Shown: positions 16,868 to 24,832 of the stretch, one piece after another
How the letters are laid out: every line of letters starts with the position of its first letter
Position numbering within the stretch: position 1 is the stretch's first letter
NCBI RefSeq assembly: GCF_008040105.1
Contig: NZ_VRMG01000009.1
Span: 1-64,000, forward strand
Reading direction: 5' to 3'
DNA: 64,000 bases
Source: Lacisediminihabitans profunda
GTDB taxonomy: Bacteria > Actinomycetota > Actinomycetes > Actinomycetales > Microbacteriaceae
Notes under the pieces: generated by a model
Database searches by the model: none
Told to the model about the DNA's origin: nothing
What the model saw: only the letters and a program-made list of their open reading frames with translations
Translations under genes and position numbers: made by a program

Positions 16868-17068
16868 TCAGGCGCCGATCGCCAGCAACACGTGATAGAC
16901 GACGTAGACCGGCCAGACGAGCGCCTGCAGCAGCCCCAGGATCACGGCCCAGAATGTGCCGTCCGATCTGGAAATGAAGTAGATCGCTGCCCCGATGTAC
17001 GCCAGCAGGAAGGCGAACCCCCACTGTCCGTCCCGCACCGTGACCCGTGTTCTGCCGTCCGTCGCCAT
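16868..17068 (-). CDS. Small membrane protein
   Basis: A 66-residue protein with two hydrophobic segments, WGFAFLLAYIGAAIYFI and FWAVILGLLQALVWPVYVVYHVLL. GGAG stands six bases before the start, which supports real translation. It lies between the aldo-keto reductase and the YggU gene on the same strand. The function is not known. Confidence 0.75.
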   Translation of the reverse strand: MATDGRTRVTVRDGQWGFAFLLAYIGAAIYFISRSDGTFWAVILGLLQALVWPVYVVYHVLLAIGA

Positions 17069-17157
17069 TCGATGCTCCGATCATCCGAGATCTTCTTGAC
17101 TAGCCCATCGGGCCAAGGCTAGCCCGGCACGAAACGGCGCGACAGGCCCGAAAGTCC

Positions 17158-17394
17158 TTATTCCGCGGGGCGCTCCCCGCCGATGCGCACGCGCTTCGCC
17201 CGGGACGCCTGGCCGTGCAGGATGCTGACGGTGCTCTTCGGCACGCCGAAGTGCGTAGCGAGCACACCGATGAGGGCGTCATTCGCCTTCCCGTCGACGG
17301 CTCGTTCGCGCAGGAAGACCACGAGACGATCCTCGCCCTCCTCGACGAGGGGTCCCTTGCGACTGCCGGGCTTCACCCAGACCGTGATATCCAT
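17158..17394 (-). CDS. DUF167/YggU-family protein
   Basis: A 78-residue protein with the YggU signature: VWVKPGSRKGP at the start, and VDGKANDALIGVLATHFGVPKSTVSILHGQASRAKRVRI, where the GKAN and GxxSRxKxVxI elements are the conserved core. The fold is known from structural work but the cellular role is not established. It is monocistronic here. Confidence 0.88.
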   Translation of the reverse strand: MDITVWVKPGSRKGPLVEEGEDRLVVFLRERAVDGKANDALIGVLATHFGVPKSTVSILHGQASRAKRVRIGGERPAE

Positions 17395-17658
17395 TGCGAC
17401 TCGTCTCGCGGTTGCCGGTTGCCTCTGACCCCTCCCACGTTAGCCAACCGGCAACGCCCCACGAGGGCGGAGCCGCGGCGGGTGGTCGCTGGACGTTCTG
17501 AGCGGCGGCCGTCCGTGGTCGTGGCACAGGTTCATCCCGTAGATTTCTCCTGAGGTTTCGTTGAACCGAAGCGGTGGATGAACCAGACCGATGCACGATG
17601 CGAAGACGCAGCGCGCGCGACGGACGGGGAGCCGCCGATGAGATATCGAGGAGCAAGC

Positions 17659-19029
17659 ATGAGCGAATATGTCGTCACCAATCCTGCAACCGGAGATCGC
17701 GGACCCGTCTTCACGCCGGCCACGGACGCCCAGTTGAACGACGCCCTCGGCGCGGCCGGGACGGCCCACCGCACTTGGTCGAGAACCACCACCATCGGCG
17801 AGCGCGCCGCGCTCGTGCAGCGGGTCGCCGATCTTCACGTCGAGAGGCGAGAGGTGCTCGCCGAGATCATCGTGCGGGAGATGGGCAAGCCGCTCGAGCA
17901 GGCCCTGGGCGAGGTGGACTTCAGCGCGGACATCTACTCCTACTACGCCACCAACGGCGAGAAATTCTTGGCCGACGAGCAGATCGAGCTGCTGGATGGC
18001 GAGGGCAGCGCGTTCGTGCGCCGGTCGTCGCTCGGTCCCCTGCTCGGCATCATGCCGTGGAACTTCCCCTATTACCAGGTGGCCCGGTTCGCCGGCCCCA
18101 ACCTCGTGCTCGGCAACACGATCCTGCTGAAGCACGCCGGGCAGTGCCCCGAATCGGCGGCGGCGATCGAGCAGATCTTCGCCGACGCCGGGTTCCCGAC
18201 GGGCGCCTACCGCAACATCTACGCGTCGAACGAGCAGATCGCCGGCCTGATCGCCGACCCTCGCCTCGTCGGGGTGTCCCTCACCGGCTCGGAGCGCGCC
18301 GGCGCGGCGGTGGCGGAGGTCGCCGGCCGCAACCTCAAGAAGGTGGTGCTCGAGCTCGGCGGGTCAGACCCGTTCATCCTGCTCAGCACCGACGACCTGG
18401 ACGCAACGGTGGATGCCGCCGTCTCGGGGCGCATCGACAATAACGGCCAGGCCTGCAATGCGGCCAAGCGCTTCGTCGTGATCGCCGACCTGTACGACCA
18501 GTTCCTCGAACGCTTCACCGCCAAGCTCACGGAGCCCGTGCCCTCTGACCCGATGGCCGAGGGCACCGTCCTCGGGCCATTGTCGTCCGCCCTCGCCGCT
18601 GACCGCCTCGACGAGCAGGTGGAACGCGCCATCGCCCAGGGCGCGACCGTTGTGGCGCGGGGAGAGCGCAACGGCACCTACTTCCCGTCGGTGGTGCTCA
18701 CCGGCGTCACCCCCGAGATGGACGCCCACCACGAGGAGTTCTTCGGTCCCGTCGCGATCGTCTACAGCGTGGCGAGCGAGGAGGACGCGGTCACCCTCGC
18801 GAACGACACCCCGTTCGGCCTCGGTTCCTACCTCTTCTCGACCGACCGCGAGCAGGTGCTGCGCGTGGCCGACCAGATCGAGGCCGGAATGGTGTTCGTC
18901 AACGGAGTCGGGCTCGACAGCCCGGAGCTCCCGTTCGGCGGAATCAAGAGGAGCGGCTTCGGCCGGGAACTCGGCCGGTTCGGCATCGAGGAGTTCGTCA
19001 ACCGCAAGATGGTCCGCATCCTCAAGTAG
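17659..19029 (+). CDS. gabD: NAD(P)-dependent succinate- or glutarate-semialdehyde dehydrogenase
   Basis: A 456-residue aldehyde dehydrogenase. It shows IMPWNFPYYQVARF for cofactor binding, VSLTGSERAGAAVAEVAG, the catalytic Glu in LELGGSDPFI and the nucleophilic Cys in NNGQACNAAKRF. PFGGIKRSGFGRELGRFGIEEF closes the chain. The ATG at 17659 has GGAG five bases upstream; 27 codons of open frame before it are not conserved. The gene faces the gabT/GCDH operon end-on across a hairpin. The family oxidises succinate semialdehyde, and the context makes glutarate semialdehyde an alternative substrate. Confidence 0.88.
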   Translation: MSEYVVTNPATGDRGPVFTPATDAQLNDALGAAGTAHRTWSRTTTIGERAALVQRVADLHVERREVLAEIIVREMGKPLEQALGEVDFSADIYSYYATNGEKFLADEQIELLDGEGSAFVRRSSLGPLLGIMPWNFPYYQVARFAGPNLVLGNTILLKHAGQCPESAAAIEQIFADAGFPTGAYRNIYASNEQIAGLIADPRLVGVSLTGSERAGAAVAEVAGRNLKKVVLELGGSDPFILLSTDDLDATVDAAVSGRIDNNGQACNAAKRFVVIADLYDQFLERFTAKLTEPVPSDPMAEGTVLGPLSSALAADRLDEQVERAIAQGATVVARGERNGTYFPSVVLTGVTPEMDAHHEEFFGPVAIVYSVASEEDAVTLANDTPFGLGSYLFSTDREQVLRVADQIEAGMVFVNGVGLDSPELPFGGIKRSGFGRELGRFGIEEFVNRKMVRILK

Positions 19030-19051
19030 GGCTTCGGGGCAACCCGTGACT

Positions 19052-19109
19052 GTGCCCGTTTGTCGCTGGTGTGCCGGTTCGCCCGCGCCCACTAGCGACA
19101 AACGGGCAC
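19052..19109. terminator. 20-bp-arm hairpin between convergent genes
   Basis: Two 20-nt arms (19052-19071 and 19090-19109), complementary at 19 of 20 positions plus one G-U pair, enclose an 18-nt loop. The core is TGCCCGTTTGTCGCT and its complement. It sits 22 bp after gabD and 17 bp from the GCDH stop, so it can end transcription from both sides. The long arms also suit a dispersed palindromic repeat. Confidence 0.75.
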
Positions 19110-19126
19110 GTTCGTGCCGCGGCGGG

Positions 19127-20287
19127 TCAGCGGAACGCCGGGATGCCGGTGATGTGGTTGCCGATCACGAGGGTGTGAACCTCGTCTGTGCCCTCGTAGG
19201 TGCGCACGCTCTCCAGGTTGTTGGCGTGACGCAGGGGTGAGTAGTCGAGGGTGATGCCGTTCCCGCCGAGCATCGCGCGGGCATCCCGGGCGATCGTGAT
19301 CGCCTCGCGGCAGTTGTTGAGTTTGCCGATCGAGATCTGGTGCGGCTGCAGCGAGCCGGCATCCTTCAACCGGCCGAGCTGCAGGGCCAGCAGGGTGCCC
19401 TTGTTGATTTCGATGGCCATGTTCACCAGCTTCTCCTGGGTGAGCTGGTAGCCGGCGAGCGGCCGGCCGAACTGGAGCCGCTCGAGCGAGTAGTCGAGCG
19501 CGGCGAGGTAGCTGTCGCGGGCGGCCCCCATCACGCCCCAGATGATGCCATAGCGCGCCTCGTTGAGGCACTCGAATGGGCCGCGAAGGCCCTTCGCCTT
19601 CGGCAGCATGGCCGATCCGGGCAGCCGCACCTCGGCGAGCTCGATCTCGCACTGGATCGAGGCCCGCATCGACAGCTTCTGCGGGATGACCGTGGCCGTG
19701 AAGCCGGGCGTGCCGGTCGGCACGAGGAAGCCGCGGATGCCGTCGTCGGTCATCGCCCAGATCACGGCGATGTCGGCGATCGAGGCGAGTCCGATCCAGC
19801 GCTTGGTGCCGTTGATGACCCAGTCCTCGCCGTCCCGCCTGGCGAACGTGGTCATGCTCCCCGGGTCGGATCCGGCCGTCGGCTCGGTGAGCCCGAAGCA
19901 TCCGATGGCCGTGCCCGCCGCCATCCGCGGCAGCCACTCCTGCTTCTGCTCCTCGGACCCGTGCCGGTGGATGGCCGTCATCGCGAGCGACCCCTGCACG
20001 CTCACGAAGGTGCGCAGCCCGGAGTCCCCGGCCTCGAGCTCGAGGGCCGCGATGCCGTACTCCACTGCGCTCCTGCCCGGGCAGCCATAGCCGGTGAGGT
20101 GCATGCCGAGGAGGCCGAGCTCGGCCAGCCGCGGGATGATTCTGGTGGGGAACTCCGCGTTCTCGTACCAGCCCGCGATGTGCGGCTTGATCTCCGCGTC
20201 CACGAACGCGCGCACCGTGCGGCGCAGCTCGAGTTCGCTTTCGGTGAGCAGCGAGTCGACATCGATGAGGTCGGAATTCTCGGGCAT
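19127..20287 (-). CDS. gcdH: Acyl-CoA dehydrogenase, glutaryl-CoA dehydrogenase type
   Basis: A 386-residue flavoprotein. It has CFGLTEPTAGSDPGSM for FAD, the GCDH-like block GPFECLNEARYGIIWGVMGAA, and RLQFGRPLAGYQLTQEKLVNM. The C-terminal RTYEGTDEVHTLVIGNHITGIPAF includes the catalytic Glu of YEGT. These blocks fit glutaryl-CoA dehydrogenase better than short-chain acyl-CoA dehydrogenases. It would turn glutaryl-CoA into crotonyl-CoA and CO2. The ATG at 20287 has AAGGA five bases before it; a longer open frame is rejected. It is last in the gabT operon, 23 bp after the aldehyde dehydrogenase. Confidence 0.82.
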   Translation of the reverse strand: MPENSDLIDVDSLLTESELELRRTVRAFVDAEIKPHIAGWYENAEFPTRIIPRLAELGLLGMHLTGYGCPGRSAVEYGIAALELEAGDSGLRTFVSVQGSLAMTAIHRHGSEEQKQEWLPRMAAGTAIGCFGLTEPTAGSDPGSMTTFARRDGEDWVINGTKRWIGLASIADIAVIWAMTDDGIRGFLVPTGTPGFTATVIPQKLSMRASIQCEIELAEVRLPGSAMLPKAKGLRGPFECLNEARYGIIWGVMGAARDSYLAALDYSLERLQFGRPLAGYQLTQEKLVNMAIEINKGTLLALQLGRLKDAGSLQPHQISIGKLNNCREAITIARDARAMLGGNGITLDYSPLRHANNLESVRTYEGTDEVHTLVIGNHITGIPAFR

Positions 20288-20310
20288 CGGTTTCCTTCGG
20301 TGGGAGTCGG

Positions 20311-21825
20311 CTATTCGGGCAGGGTGAGTCGTCCGTTGAGGCGGCGCGGGAGGTTCCAGGGATTCTCCGGTTGCAGCGGGAGCGGAAGCTGCTCCGCTGA
20401 CGCGTTCTGCAGGCTCACCGGTCGCACGAAGCGGGCCAGGCCCCCGGCGCCGACGCTCGTCGCCTCCGGCCGGGAGGTCGCCGGCCAGGGTCCGCCGTGC
20501 TGTTGCGACCACGTCGTCGCGACGCCGGTCGGCCACGCATTGACGGCGACTCTGCCCACCCGCGTGGCCAGTCGGGCGATCGCGCCCGCGGCATCCGCAT
20601 CATGCTCCCCGGTGAACACCGACGCCGCGAGGGAGGGCTGAAGCCGTTCGAGAGCCGCGAGCGCCGACTCCAGGTCGTCGTACTCGGCGATGAGCGCCAC
20701 CGGACCGAAACACTCCTCGAGCAGGCGCGATCCGGCAGTCAGCCGGTCGAGCGCCACCGGGATGGAGCGGGCGACGACAGAGAATCCGGGCAGGGGCTCT
20801 GCGGCCCCGGCCGTCGGTGCGGCAGCGCTTCCCGCGCTCGCGGCGACGAGTTCGGAGACGCCGCCCTCGTAGGCGGCGGCGATCGCGGCGGTGAGGAGCG
20901 GGGCGGCCGGCACCCGGGAGACGGCCTCGGCGATGGAGTCGACGAAGCCGTGCCCGCTCGGCACGAGGATGAGGCCGGGCTTCGTGCAGAACTGACCGGC
21001 TCCGAGGGTGAAGGAGTCGGCGAATCCCCGGGCGATCGACTCGCGATCCGCCGCAGCGGCGGGCGTGACGAGCACCGGGTTGACCGTGCCCATCTCGGCG
21101 AAGACCGGAACGCCGCGGCGGGCCGCCCGCTCGACGAGTGCCATGCCGCCGCGTTGGCTGCCGGTGAAGGCCACGGCGCGCACGACGGGCGAGTCCACGA
21201 GCCGGAGCCCGGAGTGGAAGCCCACGACGACCTCGAAGCAGCCGTCGGGGGCGCCGGCGTCCCGGAGGGCGTCCCGCACCACCGCGCCGAGACGCACGCT
21301 GAGCCGCGGGTGCGCCGGGTGGGCCTTCACCGCCACCGGACAGCCGGCGGCCAGCGCGGACGCCACGTCATGGCCGAAGATGCCGAACCCGAACGGGAAG
21401 TTGCTCGCGCCGAACACGGCGACCACTCCCACCGGAACGTTCCAGCGCACAAGCGATGACCCGCCGGGCAGGTCGTCGCGGCTCACGCCGAGGTAGCTGC
21501 CTTCGACGGCGACGGCCGCGTAGAACCGGGCGCTCGCCGCCATCCGGGTGAGCTCGCCCTCGAGACGGGCGAGCCCGAGCCCGCTCTCTGCCCTGGCAAG
21601 CTCGACGAGCTCGGCCGAGGCGGCAAGCACGGCATCGGCCGCGGCGGCGATCCATGCCGCTCTGGCCGCGGGGCTTGCCGCGGCGAGAGGGGTCGCCGCG
21701 CGAGCCGCGAGGTCCAGCACACTCGCGACCTCTTCCGGGGTCGAGTGAGGGACGGCACCGGTGCGCTCCCCCGTGACGGGGTCGAAGCTGGCGTCCTCGC
21801 CGACGTCGGCGAGCGGAAGCGTCAT
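20311..21825 (-). CDS. Aldehyde dehydrogenase of the 2,5-dioxovalerate / ketoglutarate-semialdehyde type
   Basis: A 504-residue aldehyde dehydrogenase. The motif GAGQFCTKPGLILVP holds the nucleophilic Cys and is the hallmark of alpha-ketoglutaric-semialdehyde (2,5-dioxovalerate) dehydrogenases, as are VFGASNFPFGFG and AFTGSQRGGMAL. FAEMGTVNPVLV supplies the catalytic Glu. It overlaps the gabT stop as ATGA. In this operon it could act on the semialdehyde made by the aminotransferase. The KGSADH subfamily usually serves hydroxyproline or pentose routes, so its role here is open. Confidence 0.85.
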   Translation of the reverse strand: MTLPLADVGEDASFDPVTGERTGAVPHSTPEEVASVLDLAARAATPLAAASPAARAAWIAAAADAVLAASAELVELARAESGLGLARLEGELTRMAASARFYAAVAVEGSYLGVSRDDLPGGSSLVRWNVPVGVVAVFGASNFPFGFGIFGHDVASALAAGCPVAVKAHPAHPRLSVRLGAVVRDALRDAGAPDGCFEVVVGFHSGLRLVDSPVVRAVAFTGSQRGGMALVERAARRGVPVFAEMGTVNPVLVTPAAAADRESIARGFADSFTLGAGQFCTKPGLILVPSGHGFVDSIAEAVSRVPAAPLLTAAIAAAYEGGVSELVAASAGSAAAPTAGAAEPLPGFSVVARSIPVALDRLTAGSRLLEECFGPVALIAEYDDLESALAALERLQPSLAASVFTGEHDADAAGAIARLATRVGRVAVNAWPTGVATTWSQQHGGPWPATSRPEATSVGAGGLARFVRPVSLQNASAEQLPLPLQPENPWNLPRRLNGRLTLPE

Positions 21826-23201
21826 GCCGTTGCCACGTCCCGAAGCGCGGATGCCTCGGCCGACTGCCGCACGATCGCCTCCGCGAGCACCCGGAGACCG
21901 TCCTCCAGCAGCTCGGTGCCGATGACGAGCGGCGGGAGCAGCCGGATCACGTTGCCGTAGGTGCCGCAGGACAACACGAGCACTCCCGCCGCGTGACAGG
22001 CCGCCACGACGGCCTTGGTGACATCCGCCCGCGGTTCGAGGGTGACTGGATCGGCGAACTCGATGGCCATCATCGCCCCGCGGCCACGCACCTCGGCGAC
22101 GACGGGGACCGAGTCAAGGAGAGGTTCGAGGTGGGCGCGGACGACGCTCTCGATGACGCGCGCGGCGTCGAGCAGCGAGCCGTCTTCGAAGGCCTCGAAC
22201 ACCCCGAGCGCGGCGGCGCAGGCGAGCGGGTTGCCCGCGTATGTACCCCCGAGGCCACCGGGGTGCACCGCGTTCATCAGCTCCGCGCGACCGGTGACGG
22301 CGGAGAGCGGCAGGCCGCCGCCGATGGCCTTCGCCGTGACGATGAGATCTGCCTCGACGCCCTCGTGCTCGCTCGCGAAGAGGGTGCCGGTGCGGCCCAT
22401 TCCGGCCTGGATCTCGTCGATGACGAACACGATTCCGTGGGCATCCGCGATGCTCCTCAGTCCGGCCAGGAAGCCCTCGGCCGGCACGAGGAATCCGCCC
22501 TCGCCCTGGATGGGCTCGATGACGATGGCCGCGAACGACTCTGGACCGTGGTCGGCGAGGATGCCTTCGACCTCCGCCAGCGCCTCGGCGGCGGCGTTCG
22601 CGGCGCCTCCCGGCCAGCGCAGCGGAGCGGCATTGGGCGCCCGCACGATCTGCTCGGGGAAGGGGCCGAAGCCGAGCTTGTATGGATTCTCCTTCGCCGT
22701 CATCGCCATGGTGAGGAGGGATCGGCCGTGATAGGCCTCATCGAACACGAGCACGTTCGGGCGGCCGGTGGCGGCGCGGGCGATCTTGATCGCGTTCTCG
22801 ACGGCCTCCGCGCCGGTGGAGAAGAGGGCGCTACGCTTGTCGAACGAGCCGGGGGTGTGCGCGTTGAGCCAGCGGCAGACCTCGGTGAAGCCCTCGTACT
22901 CGGTGACCATGAAGCAGGTGTGGGTGAATCGCTCGAGCTGGGCCGCGACCCGGGCCTGCACGAAGGCGTTGGTGGCCCCGACGCTCGTGACCGCGATCCC
23001 CGAGGCGAAGTCGATGATGCGGTTGCCGTCGACGTCCTGCAGGATCCCGCCCTCGGCCCGGTCGATGAAGACGGGCAGGGTGGTGCCGAAGGCCGAGGTC
23101 ACCTCGCCGTTGCGCTGCGCCTGCAGCTCGCGGGATCGGGGGCCGGGAATGGGCTGGGCGAGGTGACGGGACTGGGGCAGGGCGGGGAGGGTGGAGGCCA
23201 T
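21822..23201 (-). CDS. gabT: 4-aminobutyrate / 5-aminovalerate aminotransferase
   Basis: A 459-residue class-III aminotransferase. It shows FASGIAVTSVGATN, LFSTGAEAVENAIKIARAATGR, EPIQGEGGF, IDEIQAGMGRTG, and the PLP lysine in IVTAKAIGGGLPLSAV at about residue 290. It moves the amino group of GABA or 5-aminovalerate to 2-oxoglutarate. The frame stays open far upstream, but homology begins at ATG 23201. There is no ribosome site, and a TACATT -10-like box ends six bases before the ATG, which suggests a leaderless mRNA. It is first of three genes and divergent from a PucR regulator. Confidence 0.9.
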   Translation of the reverse strand: MASTLPALPQSRHLAQPIPGPRSRELQAQRNGEVTSAFGTTLPVFIDRAEGGILQDVDGNRIIDFASGIAVTSVGATNAFVQARVAAQLERFTHTCFMVTEYEGFTEVCRWLNAHTPGSFDKRSALFSTGAEAVENAIKIARAATGRPNVLVFDEAYHGRSLLTMAMTAKENPYKLGFGPFPEQIVRAPNAAPLRWPGGAANAAAEALAEVEGILADHGPESFAAIVIEPIQGEGGFLVPAEGFLAGLRSIADAHGIVFVIDEIQAGMGRTGTLFASEHEGVEADLIVTAKAIGGGLPLSAVTGRAELMNAVHPGGLGGTYAGNPLACAAALGVFEAFEDGSLLDAARVIESVVRAHLEPLLDSVPVVAEVRGRGAMMAIEFADPVTLEPRADVTKAVVAACHAAGVLVLSCGTYGNVIRLLPPLVIGTELLEDGLRVLAEAIVRQSAEASALRDVATA

Positions 23202-23303
23202 GAGGCCAATGTAGTCACGAGGTCGGTCACGGTCAGTGGATGTTCCGGCCCTTACTGTCGCAAACACTGGATAAAATGACCTAAACAACCCGGAGGAGCG
23301 CGG
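23202..23303. promoter_or_regulatory. Divergent gabT / pucR-type control region
   Basis: The 102-bp gap between gabT (minus) and its probable regulator (plus) must hold both promoters. On the minus strand TACATT (23213-23208) is six bases from the gabT ATG. CAGTGGAT and CACTGGAT at about 23234 and 23266 are imperfect direct repeats that may be regulator half-sites. On the plus side GGAGGAG precedes the regulator start. Confidence 0.45.
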
Positions 23304-24821
23304 ATGGTCACCCTGGAGCAGTTGTGCGAGCGACTCAGCGGGGAGCTGCGCCCGGCGGCTCCCGGTCCGATCGGACGCCACGCCCTCACCGGAGTGCACA
23401 TCTCCGAACTCGCCGATCCCACCCCGTACCTCGAGGGCGGGGAGCTGCTGCTCACCACGGGAATCCCGCTGACCGGCGGAGCGGTCGCGATACGCGACTA
23501 CGTGGGCAGGCTGGCCGCGAAGGGGGTCTCCGCGCTGGGGCTCGGTCTCGGTGCCGGAACGGACCTGGTCGATCAGGAACTCGTCTCGGCCTGCGCCGAT
23601 GCCGGGCTGCCGCTGCTGCTCGTGCCGGAGGCTGTTCCCTTCATGCATGTCTCGCGCGGCTTCTGGCAGCTCGTCGGCAGGTCGGAACAGGCCGACCTGG
23701 CCTCCCGGCTCAGCCTGCAGACCGCCCTCGCCCGCGCGGCGACCCGTGACAACGCGGCCCAGGCCATCGTCACCTCCCTCGCCCAGGGGCTCGGCGGGTG
23801 GGCCGCCTACCTTCCCGCGGACGACGGCACCGAGACGGTCTGGCCGGCGAACGCCGCAGACGTCGTGCCCCGGCTGCGCCTCGAGTCGGCCAGGCTCAAC
23901 CTCGTGGGCACGTACTCGGCGGCCACCTTCCCGCTGAATGGCACGGATGTCGTCGAACACTCGATCGTGGTCGGCCGGCGCACCGTGGGCTTTCTCGCCG
24001 TCGGGGCGGGGCGCGGGCTGCGCAAGGCAGACCGCCAGCTCATCCTCACGTCGTGCATGCTGCTGTCGCTGACCGCCCAGCGGGCGCAGGAGGCGTCGAG
24101 GGTGGAGGCGGAACTGGGCGGTGTCATCGCGGCGCTCGTCCTGGCCGGTCACGTCGACGCAGCGCGCCTGGCCGCCGAGCACAGCGGGATGCCTCCCCTC
24201 GGCGACTTCGCCCGGGTCTTCGCGCTGCGCGGGGAGGGGGTGGAGGCACTCGACTCCCCCGATCTCGGCGCGATCGTCGGGTCGCTGGCCGCCACCGGGC
24301 CGAACTCCGACCTCACCCCCGCCGGGCTGCGCGACCGGGTCTCTGCGTCGATGCTCCGCGCCGCGATGGGCGGCATCCGCGTGGTGATCCTGCCGGAGGC
24401 GACCGCGGGCGGGGCCACCGAGTCCGCCCCGGGAGGCGGCACGCCTCGGGGCGACTTCGCGGGCGCGCTCAGCGCACCCCTCCCCCTTCAGGCGGTGGCC
24501 GCCGCCGTCGGCCCGGTCAGCTTCGCCTGCCGCAGCGCGCGGGCCGGCACGGTGGTCGCCGTCACTGACGCCGCCGACGACCGCGGCGCGGCGTGGCTGG
24601 ATGCCCTGGGGCGGCATCCGCGCGGCGACCTCACCGAGACCGTGCGCTGCTACCTCGCCCACCGCGGTCAGTGGGAGAGCACCGCGCGCGAACTGGGCAT
24701 CCACCGCAATTCCCTGCGGCATCGGATCGCGGTGGCGACCGAACTGGTCGGCGCCGACCTCACCGATCCGGACACCGCCGCCACGCTGTGGGTGGCTCTG
24801 CGTCGGCCAGAGGCGGGCTGA
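23304..24821 (+). CDS. PucR-family transcriptional regulator
   Basis: A 505-residue regulator. Residues 1-125 form the purine-catabolism PucR N-terminal domain, with LTGVHISELADPTPYLEGGELLLTTG as its signature. The C-terminal YLAHRGQWESTARELGIHRNSLRHRIA is the PucR/CdaR-type helix-turn-helix. The middle is a GGDEF-like/GAF-like region without catalytic motifs. Members of this group activate amine, GABA and purine catabolism. It is divergent from gabT, so it most likely controls that operon in response to an amino acid. A clear GGAGGAG ribosome site is present. Confidence 0.9.
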   Translation: MVTLEQLCERLSGELRPAAPGPIGRHALTGVHISELADPTPYLEGGELLLTTGIPLTGGAVAIRDYVGRLAAKGVSALGLGLGAGTDLVDQELVSACADAGLPLLLVPEAVPFMHVSRGFWQLVGRSEQADLASRLSLQTALARAATRDNAAQAIVTSLAQGLGGWAAYLPADDGTETVWPANAADVVPRLRLESARLNLVGTYSAATFPLNGTDVVEHSIVVGRRTVGFLAVGAGRGLRKADRQLILTSCMLLSLTAQRAQEASRVEAELGGVIAALVLAGHVDAARLAAEHSGMPPLGDFARVFALRGEGVEALDSPDLGAIVGSLAATGPNSDLTPAGLRDRVSASMLRAAMGGIRVVILPEATAGGATESAPGGGTPRGDFAGALSAPLPLQAVAAAVGPVSFACRSARAGTVVAVTDAADDRGAAWLDALGRHPRGDLTETVRCYLAHRGQWESTARELGIHRNSLRHRIAVATELVGADLTDPDTAATLWVALRRPEAG

Positions 24822-24832
24822 CGGCCGTCAGC
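24817..24832. repeat. 16-bp perfect palindrome holding both stop codons
   Basis: GCTGACGGCCGTCAGC is a perfect palindrome between two convergent genes. It contains the TGA of the PucR gene (24819-24821) and, on the other strand, the TGA of the CoA-transferase gene (24830-24828). Only 6 bp separate the two coding regions. It can fold into a 6-bp stem with a 4-base loop and may act as a compact terminator. Confidence 0.6.

Noticed and set aside
23202-24722. A 500-codon upstream extension of the gabT frame
   Set aside because: It is antisense to the PucR gene and low in complexity; aminotransferase homology starts at 23201.
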